Notes: a model not told the origin generated them from the sequence alone. 64,000 bases of DNA from DASUPK01 sp963724665 (GCA_963724665.1 CAVRVH010000005.1:1-64000); one strand, 5' to 3'. Numbered from the stretch's first letter, positions 25,424 to 33,681 are shown. Translations and numbers: made by a program.

Positions 25424-27423
25424 CAAGCCGGTTGCGCGGCGCGGTGACGGTCTGCCACCAGCTCCGCGATCTCTCCCATGATCCGGTTGATCTCGAAGTC
25501 CTTCGGCGTGTAGACCCCGGCGACACCGGCCTCGCGCATGGCGGCCGCGTCGACCGCCGGGATGATGCCTCCGACGACCACCGGGATGTCCGCGCCGTCG
25601 GCGCGCAGCAGCTCGACCACACGCGGCACGAGCTCGCGGTGGGAGCCCGAGAGGATGGAGAGACCGACCACGTCGACGTCCTCCTCGACCGCGGACTTGA
25701 CGATCTGCTCGGGGGTCAGGCGAATGCCCTGGTAGATGACCTCCATGCCGACGTCGCGTGCACGGACCGCGATCTGCTCGGCGCCATTCGAGTGCCCGTC
25801 GAGGCCGGGCTTGCCGACCAGGATGCGGATCGGGTGGCCGATCTCCTTGGAGACCTCGGAGACGCGCTCGCGGACCCCGGCGAGCAGGTCGCCGTTGACC
25901 GAGCCGCCGGCCGCCGCCTCGGCTACGCCGGTGGGGGCGCGGTAGTCGCCGAAGACCTCGCGGAGCGTCCCGGCCCACTCGCCGGTCGTCGCACCCGCCT
26001 TGGCGGCCTCCATGGTCGCCGGGAGGATGTTGGCTGACTCGTCACGGGCCACCTCGGCGAGGCTCGTCAAAGCTGCTTCTACGGCGCCCTGGTCGCGCTC
26101 CGCCTTCCATTCCTCGAGGGCGGCGATCCGCTCGCGCTCCACCTCCGGATCGGGGGTCAGGATGCCTCCGTCCTCTCCGGTGATCAGCGGCGATTCCTCG
26201 GTTTCCGTGAACTTGTTCTGGCCGACGACCGTGATCTCGCCGCGCTCGATCTTGGCGATCCGCTCACGGTTCGACTCGACCAGCTGGGCCTTCATGTACG
26301 GGACCGCCTCGACAGCGCCGCCCTTCTCCTCGACCGCGTTCATCTCCGCCTTGGCGCCTTCCACGAGCTCGGCGACGAGCCCGTCCATGACCTTTGAGCC
26401 CTCGAAGATGTCGGGGTACTCGAGCAGGTCGGTCTCGTTGGCGAGGATCTGCTGGATGCGCAGGCTCCACTGCTGGTCCCAGGGGCGGGGCAGCCCGAGT
26501 GCCTCGTTCCAGGCGGGGAGCTGGATTGCGCGGGCGCGGGCGTCGCGGCCGAGCGTCACGGCGAGAGCCTCGAGCACGATCCGCGGGACGTTGTTCTCGG
26601 GTTGTGACTCGGTGAGCCCGAGCGAGTTGACCTGGACGCCGTAGCGGAGCCGCAGGAACTTCGGCTCTGTGACGTCGTAGCGGTTGCGGCCGATCCACTC
26701 CCACATCTCGCCCATGGCTCGCAGCTTGGCGTGCTCCTCGATGAAGCGAACGCCGGCGTTGACGAAGAAGGAGATCCGCCCGAAGACCTTGGGGAAGTCG
26801 TCGTCAGTGACCTGGCCGCGAGCCTTCACCTCGTCGAGCACCGCAATCGCCGTGGAGAGCGCATACGCGATCTCCTGGATGGGCGTCGCTCCCGCCTCCT
26901 GCAGGTGGTAGCTGCAGACGTTGATCGGGTTCCACTTCGGGATCTCGTTGACGGTGAACGCGACCGTGTCGGCGATCAGGCGCATCGAGGGCCCGGGCGG
27001 GAAGGCGTAGGTTCCGCGCGAGAGGTACTCCTTGATGATGTCGTTCTGGGTGGTGCCGGCGAGCGCGGAGCGCTCCACGCCGTTCTCCTCGGCGACGGTC
27101 GCGTAGAGGGCGAGCAGCCAGGCGGCCGTGGCGTTGATTGTCATCGACGTGTTCATCTCGTCGAGCGGGATGCCGTCGAGGAGCGCGTGCATGTCGCCCT
27201 TGTGGGCGATCGACACGCCGACCTTGCCGACCTCGCCGCGGGCGAGCTCCGCGTCGGGGTCGTACCCCGTCTGCGTGGGCAGGTCGAAGGCGACCGAGAG
27301 GCCGGTCTGGCCCTTCGCGAGGTTCTTGCGGTAGAGCTCGTTGGAGCGCCGGGCGTCGGAGTGGCCCGAGTAGGTGCGAATCACCCAGGGGCGGTCGCGC
27401 TCGGGCAGGCGGTGCTCGCTCAT
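25423..27423 (-). CDS. ecm: Ethylmalonyl-CoA mutase (B12-dependent, MeaA-type)
   Basis: The 666-residue protein joins an acyl-CoA mutase barrel (about 1-500) to a cobalamin-binding domain (about 530-660). The start RPWVIRTYSGHSDARRSNELYRKN and barrel segments TGLSVAFDLPTQTGYD, MNTSMTINATAAWLLALY, CSYHLQEAGATP and LGLPRPWDQQWSLR match MeaA/Ecm proteins. The B12 motif reads KPGLDGHSNGAEQIAVRARD, the Ecm form, whereas methylmalonyl-CoA mutases have DGHDRG. It would rearrange (2R)-ethylmalonyl-CoA to methylsuccinyl-CoA. A fused single chain fits Ecm. No B12 riboswitch is visible upstream. Confidence 0.92.
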   Translation of the reverse strand: MSEHRLPERDRPWVIRTYSGHSDARRSNELYRKNLAKGQTGLSVAFDLPTQTGYDPDAELARGEVGKVGVSIAHKGDMHALLDGIPLDEMNTSMTINATAAWLLALYATVAEENGVERSALAGTTQNDIIKEYLSRGTYAFPPGPSMRLIADTVAFTVNEIPKWNPINVCSYHLQEAGATPIQEIAYALSTAIAVLDEVKARGQVTDDDFPKVFGRISFFVNAGVRFIEEHAKLRAMGEMWEWIGRNRYDVTEPKFLRLRYGVQVNSLGLTESQPENNVPRIVLEALAVTLGRDARARAIQLPAWNEALGLPRPWDQQWSLRIQQILANETDLLEYPDIFEGSKVMDGLVAELVEGAKAEMNAVEEKGGAVEAVPYMKAQLVESNRERIAKIERGEITVVGQNKFTETEESPLITGEDGGILTPDPEVERERIAALEEWKAERDQGAVEAALTSLAEVARDESANILPATMEAAKAGATTGEWAGTLREVFGDYRAPTGVAEAAAGGSVNGDLLAGVRERVSEVSKEIGHPIRILVGKPGLDGHSNGAEQIAVRARDVGMEVIYQGIRLTPEQIVKSAVEEDVDVVGLSILSGSHRELVPRVVELLRADGADIPVVVGGIIPAVDAAAMREAGVAGVYTPKDFEINRIMGEIAELVADRHRAAQPA

Positions 27424-27535
27424 GGCTCTAATGGTAAGTGCCTGGTAAATGAAGCCGCGCATCGACCGCTCCGACCTGGGCTGAGGGGTGTTCTTGCAAT
27501 TTCCAGCACGCCTCACGGCTACGCTCACGCCCCGC

Positions 27536-28234
27536 ATGAGAACCAAGCTGACAGCCCTGATCGTCACGGCCGCCGCCCTCGCGGCGGGCGCGGTTGCGCA
27601 CGCCGCCCCGATCCCTGTGGCGAGCTACACGTTCCAGGGGCAGGACGACGTGAACGCGTTCCAGAACGTCGGCACGACCGGCTGCAAGCGCTCCTGGGTG
27701 AAGAACCAGGCGCTGGGCCTCGCCGTCGGCAAGACGGGGAGCATCTGCACCTACCGCTCGTCCGTGGTAGGCGACTCGAGCGCCCAGTACTCGGACCAGG
27801 GCATGGTGGCGACCGCCACCGTTGGAGGCGGGGGCTCGAAGGCCGCGGCCAAGTCGCTGGTCGGGGTCGGGGTCCGATACAGCAGCTCGGCGAGCTACGT
27901 GCTGCGCGTGCTTCCGAACAAGCACAAGTGGCAGTACTTCCGCGATCCCAAGGGCGCGGCCGGGCCCAAGCTCGAGTCCTCCGGCAGCAGCAAGTTCATC
28001 AAGATCGCCTCGAAGCCCAACGTGATCGCGCTGCGCGCCTTCTCGTTCGGTGGAACCAGCACGAGCGTGATCGGTTCGGTCAACGGCAACAACGTGGTCT
28101 CGCTCACCGACTCGAGCGCCGATCAGCCCGACGGCCGGCAGACGGTCCTCGTCTCAGGCGTCAAGGGCGGATCCGGCACCGGCGTGATGGGCGTGTTCGA
28201 CAACGTCACCGTCCAGGTTCCGAACCCCTTCTAG
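27536..28234 (+). CDS. Secreted protein, possible lectin/LamG-like fold
   Basis: A 232-residue exported protein with signal peptide LTALIVTAAALAAGAVAHA. The rest is beta-rich with alternating Gly/Ser/Val (VASYTFQGQDDVNAF, VLRVLPNKHKWQYFRDPKG, NGNNVVSLTDSS, GVMGVFDNVTVQ), the rhythm of concanavalin-like jelly rolls. Two cysteines (GCKRS, ICTYR) may pair. Family identity is uncertain. It is divergent from ecm. Confidence 0.65.
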   Translation: MRTKLTALIVTAAALAAGAVAHAAPIPVASYTFQGQDDVNAFQNVGTTGCKRSWVKNQALGLAVGKTGSICTYRSSVVGDSSAQYSDQGMVATATVGGGGSKAAAKSLVGVGVRYSSSASYVLRVLPNKHKWQYFRDPKGAAGPKLESSGSSKFIKIASKPNVIALRAFSFGGTSTSVIGSVNGNNVVSLTDSSADQPDGRQTVLVSGVKGGSGTGVMGVFDNVTVQVPNPF

Positions 28235-28297
28235 GACACGGAGACAAGGGCACGGAATCTTTCCGGGGCCCCGGCGTGATCCTCTACCTTGCGGCCC

Positions 28298-28588
28298 GTG
28301 GCAACGACCACGGTTGAGCGCCCCAAGTCAGCCGGCCCGGGCGAAGGAGTTGGCGGGAACTGGCTGGTGATCGTCCTCAACGACGACCACAACACCTTCG
28401 ATCATGTCGCCAAGACGCTCTCGCGCGTGATCCCCGGCGTCTCGCTCGACGGCGGCTACCGGTTCGCCGACATGATCCACAGCCGCGGCCAGGCCGCAGT
28501 CTGGACCGGGCCGAGGGAGCCAGCCGAGCTCTACTGGGAGCAGCTGCAGCAGGCGGGCCTCACGATGGCCCCGCTCGAGCAGCACTAG
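28298..28588 (+). CDS. clpS: ATP-dependent Clp protease adaptor ClpS
   Basis: The 96-residue protein has the ClpS core LVIVLNDDHNTFDHVAKTLSRVIPG, with the Asn/Asp residues that grip the N-terminal amino group of substrates, and ends with the expected AELYWEQLQQAGLTMAPLEQ. ClpS delivers N-degron substrates to ClpA or ClpC with ClpP. The partner genes are not in the window. GTG 28298 gives a normal start; upstream TTG would add three residues. Confidence 0.93.
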   Translation: MATTTVERPKSAGPGEGVGGNWLVIVLNDDHNTFDHVAKTLSRVIPGVSLDGGYRFADMIHSRGQAAVWTGPREPAELYWEQLQQAGLTMAPLEQH

Positions 28589-28609
28589 CGGTCCACCCGC
28601 CCATCCTCT

Positions 28610-29377
28610 CTACTTCTTCGCGGGTGAGTCCTGGACGAGCGTGTTGTTGCCCGGGCCGCCATTGAGCCGGTCCTTGCCGGGCCCACCGATCAGCTGATCC
28701 GGCCCCGGGCCGCCGAGCAGGCGATCCATCCCGGCGCCGCCGCCGAGCAGATCAGCGCCCGCTGCCCCGATCAGGAGGTCATCGCCCGCGTTGCCGCTGA
28801 GCAGATCGTCGTCAGCGCCCCCGTTGAGCTTGTCGTTGCCGGAGTTGCCGAGCAGGATGTCGCGTCCGGCTCCGGCGGTTGCGGTGTCGTCGCCGCTGCC
28901 ACCCTGGAGGCTGTCGCGGAAGCGGCCGCCGGTCATGCGGTCGTCGCCGGGCCCGGCGAGCGCGAGGTTGAATGCTGAGGCTCCGCCGATGTAGCGGTCG
29001 TTTCCGCGGCCGAGGTCGGCAGCGGCCCCGGTGCCATGTCCGAAGCCGCCAGGCAGGTCACGCTGGCCAAAGCCGCTGTCCGGCCCGACGCCCGAGAAAT
29101 CCACGCGGTCGTTCCCGCTGCCGGTCACGGCGTCCACCTCGGACACCTTCGAGCATGCGATCGCGCCCGTTCGAGGGTCCTTGCCGTTCACCTTGACCGT
29201 CCCGTTCCTGCAGACGACGGCGATGTGATCGGAGCCCTTGCCGCCGGTGACGGTGAGGAGGCTGCCGCTGAGCGATGCGCTCACCTTCGCCTGGGCCATG
29301 ACCGGCACGACGAGCAGCGCGGCAGCAACGGCGGCCGGCAGGGCGAAGAGCAGGTATCGGCGATGGGCGTGCGTCAT
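28610..29377 (-). CDS. Secreted RTX-like (hemolysin-type) calcium-binding protein
   Basis: The 255-residue protein has a signal peptide (FALPAAVAAALLVVPVMAQA) and then about ten glycine/aspartate nonapeptides such as GGSGDDTAT, GNSGNDKLN, GGADDDLLS, GNAGDDLLI, GGPGKDRLN. They should form a calcium-loaded beta-roll. It lacks any enzyme domain. The end, VQDSPAKK, is only slightly basic. It is convergent with clpS and next to another exported protein. Confidence 0.88.
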   Translation of the reverse strand: MTHAHRRYLLFALPAAVAAALLVVPVMAQAKVSASLSGSLLTVTGGKGSDHIAVVCRNGTVKVNGKDPRTGAIACSKVSEVDAVTGSGNDRVDFSGVGPDSGFGQRDLPGGFGHGTGAAADLGRGNDRYIGGASAFNLALAGPGDDRMTGGRFRDSLQGGSGDDTATAGAGRDILLGNSGNDKLNGGADDDLLSGNAGDDLLIGAAGADLLGGGAGMDRLLGGPGPDQLIGGPGKDRLNGGPGNNTLVQDSPAKK

Positions 29378-29408
29378 CGAGGACGTATAGGGAACACGGG
29401 GCCCGTCG

Positions 29409-30071
29409 CTAAGTAGCTGCGCGGACCTTCTTACAGTGGCGCCGCTTGCCGTGCTTCTTCTTGCATTTCTTCTTCACGGGACTCGAACTAGGCGTGGGCG
29501 CGGCATCGACCACCTCGCAGTTGGTGAGCGAGTCGATTCCCAGCTGGTCGGTCTGGACGGCATCGACGTCCGGCCCGCAGTCCGCCTGGTCGGCCGTGCC
29601 ATTGCGAAGCAGCAGGATGTCGCTGCCATACCCGCCAACGACCGAGCTCGCCAACGATCCCGGGGCGAGAACGTCGCCATCGACGCCCCCATCGAGGACA
29701 TCGGGCCGATTGATGCCCGTGAACCCGGTGGCGTGACTCACCCGGGTCAGGTCAATCAGATCCGCCCCGTAGTTCCCGGTGACGACGATTCGGGAGGGTG
29801 CCCCGCAGGCCACGGCGGTGTCGAACGTCCCCACGAACGTGTTGTTGACCGAGTAGTCGAACCGGGCGGTGCCGCCGGAGCAGAAGACCGAGAACTTCTC
29901 GGGATCGTCAGTACACGGAGACGTGCCCGAGATGGAGAGGGTCCCGGCCGTGTTGGTGATTGTGGGCGCAGGGCACGGTGCCGCCTCCGCACGCTTCGGC
30001 GTCGCGATGACGAGCAACAGTGCCGCGCCGACTGTGATCGTCGCCGCGATTGCGAGCAGCGGTCGGATCAC
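29409..30071 (-). CDS. Secreted protein with degenerate RTX-like repeats and Lys/Cys-rich tail
   Basis: GTG 30071 overlaps the stop of the upstream monooxygenase-like gene. The 220-residue product has a signal peptide (LLAIAATITVGAALLLVIATP), cysteine-bearing beta segments (APCPAPTIT, SVFCSGGTARF, AVACGAPSRIVVTGNYGADLIDL) and weak RTX-like turns (GGVDGDVLAPG, GGYGSDILLL). It ends with VKKKCKKKHGKRRHCKKV, a tail class shared with the beta-helix protein. The tail may bind the cell wall; that is inference. Confidence 0.8.
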   Translation of the reverse strand: MIRPLLAIAATITVGAALLLVIATPKRAEAAPCPAPTITNTAGTLSISGTSPCTDDPEKFSVFCSGGTARFDYSVNNTFVGTFDTAVACGAPSRIVVTGNYGADLIDLTRVSHATGFTGINRPDVLDGGVDGDVLAPGSLASSVVGGYGSDILLLRNGTADQADCGPDVDAVQTDQLGIDSLTNCEVVDAAPTPSSSPVKKKCKKKHGKRRHCKKVRAAT

Positions 30072-30385
30072 TCACCCGCGATCAGCGAGTGCCAGACGGG
30101 GAGGACGGGCTTGTTGAAGTAGTTGACCGCCTTCTCGCGCTCCGCGGCGATCTCGTCCGAGTACCAGTAGCGCTCCCAGTCCTCGTGGTTCTCCCAGACG
30201 GAGGCCTGGCGGAAATGGAGCGGGTCATCCTGGTCGCGGGTCAGCGACCAGCCCTTGGCGCCGAACGCCATCGCCCGGGCAGCGGCGGGCTCCCAGATCT
30301 CGTACCAGCGGTCGGCACGGAAAGGGTGGACGTGCCACTCGATGTAGACGATCTCGAGGTTCCCGTTTGACGAAGGGTCGGCCAT
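30068..30385 (-). CDS. Dimeric alpha/beta-barrel (antibiotic-monooxygenase-like) protein
   Basis: A 105-residue protein with the ABM-type pattern: IVYIEWHVHPFRADRWYEIWEPAAARAM, LTRDQDDPLHFRQASVWENHEDWERYWYSDE and a final PVLPVWHSLI. These small ferredoxin-like folds act as oxygenases, isomerases or sensors. It overlaps the ccr stop by one base (TGATG), placing it in the ccr operon. A role with Ccr is unknown. Confidence 0.75.
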   Translation of the reverse strand: MADPSSNGNLEIVYIEWHVHPFRADRWYEIWEPAAARAMAFGAKGWSLTRDQDDPLHFRQASVWENHEDWERYWYSDEIAAEREKAVNYFNKPVLPVWHSLIAGE

Positions 30386-31641
30386 CAGGCGCCCACCTCT
30401 GCGCGAATGGCGCCCGGGCCGTCCTCTTCCTTGCCTTCCTCCTCACTGGTCGCGCCGACCAGGATGGAGATCTTGCCGAGGTGCTTGTTCTCGTGGAGGA
30501 GCTGATGCGCCTCGGCGACACCGTCAAAGCCCATCACTCGCCAGAGGACGGGCTGGATCTTGCCCTCGGCCATCAACTGGTTCGCGCGCATGCACTCGTA
30601 GGCGTTGGCGAAGTGCGAGCCGATGATCTGCTTCTGGCGCATCCAGAGGTAGCGGACGTCGAAGTCGAGCGTGTAGCCCGAGGTCGCCCCGCAGATCACG
30701 ACCTTGCCGAACGGCTTCACGACGAAGACGGAGGTCGGGAAGGTCGCCTGGCCGACGTGCTCGAACACGATGTCGGGCGAGTCGCCGAGGATCTCCTTGA
30801 CCTTCTTGGCGAAGCCGCGGGACTCCTTGAAGCGCGCCTTCTCCTCATCGGGCGTTTCGCCACCCTTCCGCATCATCCCGGCGAACTCGTTGCGGTTGAT
30901 GTAGTCGACCGCGCCGAGCCGCTTGACCAGCTCGCCCTTCTCGTCGGAGGAGACGACGCCGACCGCGTTCGCTCCGGCGGCCTTGCAGAGCTGGGTGGCG
31001 AAGACTCCGAGGCCGCCGGCCGCGCCCCAGATCAGGACGTTGTGGCCTGCCTGGAGCTTGCACTGGTCGATCAGCATCCGATAGGCCGTGAAGTAGGTGA
31101 GGCCGTAGGCCGAGGACTCCGCCCAGGAGAGGTTCTTGGGCTTCGGCAGGAGCTGCTGGGCCTGGACCTTGGTGAACTGGGCGAAGGAGCCCCAGGTCGT
31201 CTCGTAGCCCCAGATCTGTTGGCTCGGAGCGGCGAGCGGGTCCAGCCCGTGCACCTCGACGTCCTCGTAGGAGGCCTGGTTGCAGTGGATCACGACCTCG
31301 TCGCCGGGCTTCCACTTGGTGACGCCCTCGCCGACCTTCCAGACGACTCCCGAGGCGTCGGAGCCGCCGATGTGGTGACCGTATTCCTCGTGGTCGCCGT
31401 AGCCGAAGACGGAGACGGGCTTCCCAAGAGCAGCCCAGACGTTGTTGAAGTTGACCCCGGCCGCCATCACGCGGACGATCACCTCGAAGGCGCCGGGCTC
31501 CGGCACCTCGATCTCCTCCACCTGAAAGGCGTCCTTGGGCTCCCCCTCGCGTTCAGGGCGAATTACCCAGGCGGCCATCTTCTCGGGCAGTTCGCCCGGC
31601 TGGACATCGAGCTTGGTTACGTCGGCGATCTCTACGGCCAA
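30385..31641 (-). CDS. ccr: Crotonyl-CoA carboxylase/reductase
   Basis: The 418-residue MDR-superfamily enzyme reduces crotonyl-CoA with NADPH while fixing CO2 to give ethylmalonyl-CoA, the committed step of the pathway. The features are those of Ccr rather than a plain quinone reductase: KMAAWVIRPEREGEPKDAFQVE, VMAAGVNFNNVWAALG, IGGSDASGVVWKVG, DEVVIHCNQASYED, WGYETTWGSFAQFTKVQAQQLLPKP and late GSHFAN. The nucleotide loop is LIWGAAGGLGVFA. I choose TTG 31641 because GGGAG lies 5 nt upstream and the resulting N-terminus fits. It heads an operon with two small genes. Confidence 0.95.
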   Translation of the reverse strand: MAVEIADVTKLDVQPGELPEKMAAWVIRPEREGEPKDAFQVEEIEVPEPGAFEVIVRVMAAGVNFNNVWAALGKPVSVFGYGDHEEYGHHIGGSDASGVVWKVGEGVTKWKPGDEVVIHCNQASYEDVEVHGLDPLAAPSQQIWGYETTWGSFAQFTKVQAQQLLPKPKNLSWAESSAYGLTYFTAYRMLIDQCKLQAGHNVLIWGAAGGLGVFATQLCKAAGANAVGVVSSDEKGELVKRLGAVDYINRNEFAGMMRKGGETPDEEKARFKESRGFAKKVKEILGDSPDIVFEHVGQATFPTSVFVVKPFGKVVICGATSGYTLDFDVRYLWMRQKQIIGSHFANAYECMRANQLMAEGKIQPVLWRVMGFDGVAEAHQLLHENKHLGKISILVGATSEEEGKEEDGPGAIRAEVGA

Positions 31642-31731
31642 TGTGACTCCCGCGTCGGTGGTCGTGGACGCGTGGATCGTAACCGGGGTTGTCAGGTTGG
31701 TGTCCGGACCCCCGACTACGTTCGAGAGTCC

Positions 31732-33003
31732 ATGGAAGCGTCTGAGAAGCCACAACTCCCCCTCGAGCCCGGTCGCGCCGATGGCGCCGTGCGAGCAATC
31801 GGCGACAGACTGGTGATCGAGCGCCTCGAGGTCAACGACCCTGCGGCCGCCCGGGTCGTCCAGGAGCAGGTCGGCGAGGGCCACCAGCCCTCGGAGACCG
31901 TGACGCGGGCCATCGAGATCGGCACCCGCGTGATCGAGAGCGAGGGAACCGCGGCGAACGTGGATTACGTGAAGGCCGAGCTCGAGCGCCAGATCGGGCC
32001 ACTCGCCGACCGGCTCGGCGGCGTGATCGAGGAAGGGCAGGGCGAATTCGTCGACCGGCTCGCCGACAGCTTCGACAGCGAGCGCAGCGGCTCCGTGCAG
32101 CAGCAGATCAAAGAGCTGCTCGTCGCCGCGATGCAGCATCAGCGCGACCAGCTCGCGAAACAGTTCTCGACGCAGGACGGCGCGAACCCCCTCTCGGACT
32201 TCAAGGAGGCGGTGGTCCGCGCGGTGAAGGGCTCGCAGGAGTCCCAGCAGCACGAGCACGCACAGGACCGCGAGCGGCTCGAGGCCCTGACTGAAGAGGT
32301 CACCGCGCTCCGCGAGCGTCTAGGCGCGAAGGAGGAGCTCGAGGCCGAGCAGTCGCGGGGTACCGCGAAGGGTCGTGACTTCGAGGAGCGAATCCACGCG
32401 CTCCTGGACGAGATCGCGACTGCGCGCGGCGATGTCGCCCACCACGTCGGCGATCTGCCGGGGGAGACCCGCGGTAAGAGGGGAGACACGCTGATCGAGA
32501 TTGGCGCCGCGGCTGGTCCCTGTCTCGCGAAGATCGCTTTCGACCCCAAGGACAGCCAGCTGAGTCGGCCCAAGGCGTGGGAGGTGCTGAACGGCTCCCT
32601 GGACGATCGCGGCGCGGACTACGCCGTGCTGGTCGCAACCGAGGGCAACGTTCCGCCGAAGACGCAGAGCCTCGTCGAGTACGAGGGCAACAAGCTGATC
32701 GTCGAGGTGGACTCGGAGGAGCCCGAGCGCATCGTCCTGGAGACCGCCTACTGCCTCGCCCGCTCTCGCGCACTTGCGGCGAGGAAGGAGGAGATCGCTC
32801 TCGATGCTCCGGCGATGAAGGAGGCGATCGACGAGACCCGCCGGGCGCTCGAATCGCTGAAGACCGCCCGCCAGGCGCTCACCGGAATGCGCAAGAACGC
32901 CGACAGCATCGAATCGTCGCTGAGCACGATGGAGGAGGGGGCAAAGGCGGCCCTGGCGCGGGCGGACAGCCTGATCGCCGACGCCCTCGACGGAGCTGCC
33001 TAA
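31732..33003 (+). CDS. Coiled-coil protein with nuclease-like C-terminal domain (DUF2130-like)
   Basis: The 423-residue protein has a long N-terminal helical region (ELERQIGPLADRLG..., HEHAQDRERLEALTEEVTALRERLGAKEELEAE). A compact domain follows: KGRDFEERIHALLDEIATARGDVAHHVGD, GKRGDTLIEIG, KIAFDPKDSQLSRPKAWEVL and ADYAVLVATEGN. The GD...DPK order resembles a PD-(D/E)xK nuclease core. A final coiled coil ends the protein. It resembles RmuC/DUF2130-type proteins. The biological target is unknown. It is divergent from ccr over 90 bp. Confidence 0.72.
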   Translation: MEASEKPQLPLEPGRADGAVRAIGDRLVIERLEVNDPAAARVVQEQVGEGHQPSETVTRAIEIGTRVIESEGTAANVDYVKAELERQIGPLADRLGGVIEEGQGEFVDRLADSFDSERSGSVQQQIKELLVAAMQHQRDQLAKQFSTQDGANPLSDFKEAVVRAVKGSQESQQHEHAQDRERLEALTEEVTALRERLGAKEELEAEQSRGTAKGRDFEERIHALLDEIATARGDVAHHVGDLPGETRGKRGDTLIEIGAAAGPCLAKIAFDPKDSQLSRPKAWEVLNGSLDDRGADYAVLVATEGNVPPKTQSLVEYEGNKLIVEVDSEEPERIVLETAYCLARSRALAARKEEIALDAPAMKEAIDETRRALESLKTARQALTGMRKNADSIESSLSTMEEGAKAALARADSLIADALDGAA

Positions 33004-33067
33004 TCTTGAGGCGGAGTTCCGTCCATCCGCGGCGTTCGGGATCATGCCGCGCGTCGGAGAAGTCGAA

Positions 33068-33274
33068 ATGGATACAAGAACCAATGTGAATGCGTCCGAA
33101 TCTGCGGGTCGGCAACCAGAGGGGGGTCGCCGGGCCGACCTACATCGAATCGACCTGGATCGCGTCGCCCAGACGCTTGGATCCGCCCGGCACTCGGCCG
33201 GGTACTCCAGGCTGGAGCTGATGCTCACGTCCGTAATGCCTCGCCTGGTCGGCGAGCCTGAAAAACGGCGTTAG
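33068..33274 (+). CDS. Small hypothetical protein
   Basis: From ATG 33068, preceded by GGAGAAG, 68 residues can be read: MDTRTNVNASES, then RRADLHRIDLDRVAQTLGSARHSAGYSRLELMLTSVMPRL. An upstream ATG at 33044 is also in frame. The helical C-terminal part looks protein-like, but no family is recognised. Its stop overlaps that of the convergent lipoprotein gene by 3 bp. Confidence 0.4.
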   Translation: MDTRTNVNASESAGRQPEGGRRADLHRIDLDRVAQTLGSARHSAGYSRLELMLTSVMPRLVGEPEKRR

Positions 33275-33681
33275 GGCAGAAGCAACTGGTTCGCGCCCGA
33301 CGGGCGCTCCGGCCCGACGGTGAAGCTGAAGGGCCGCGCCGCGATCCCGTCGACGCTCGCCTCGTAGCTGCCCGTCTTCATCTGGACCTTGATCGTGGTG
33401 GCGTCGCCAGGCGCGATCTGATCGGACGTGGCGCTGACCGGGCCGTGGATCGCGAGGCTGGCCGGCTGGTTTGCGAGGTTCGCGATGGTGAAGTTGACCA
33501 GGCCCGCGCCGAACTCCTTGGGCGAGACAGCGACCCCGTCAGTCGCCATCTTCACGCTGACCTCGGCAGGGATCGGGGGGCGGGGGTCGTTCTTGAAGTC
33601 GCTGCTGCCGCAGCCCGCGACGACGATCGCGACCAGCAACGTGGCCAGCAAGAGCAGCGCTCTGCCCCTCCTCCGCAGCAT
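33271..33681 (-). CDS. Lipoprotein, possible cupredoxin-like fold
   Basis: The 136-residue product has a basic start, a hydrophobic stretch and a lipobox (VAGC), so it should be lipid-anchored outside the membrane. The mature part is beta-rich (VSVKMATDGVAVSPKEFGAGLVNFTIANLANQPASLAIHG, TTIKVQMKTGSYEASVDG), like small cupredoxin folds. No Cys/His/Met copper ligand set is evident after the lipobox. Confidence 0.75.
   Translation of the reverse strand: MLRRRGRALLLLATLLVAIVVAGCGSSDFKNDPRPPIPAEVSVKMATDGVAVSPKEFGAGLVNFTIANLANQPASLAIHGPVSATSDQIAPGDATTIKVQMKTGSYEASVDGIAARPFSFTVGPERPSGANQLLLP

Noticed and set aside
25423..27423. Methylmalonyl-CoA mutase call
   Set aside because: The DGHSNG motif and N-terminus fit ethylmalonyl-CoA mutase, and ccr, mch and mcl are nearby.
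27424..27535. Cobalamin riboswitch before ecm
   Set aside because: The leader is only about 110 bp and I find no B12-box-like sequence.
30367..33003. 878-residue rightward protein over ccr
   Set aside because: The first half is the antisense shadow of ccr. The real coiled-coil gene starts at 31732.
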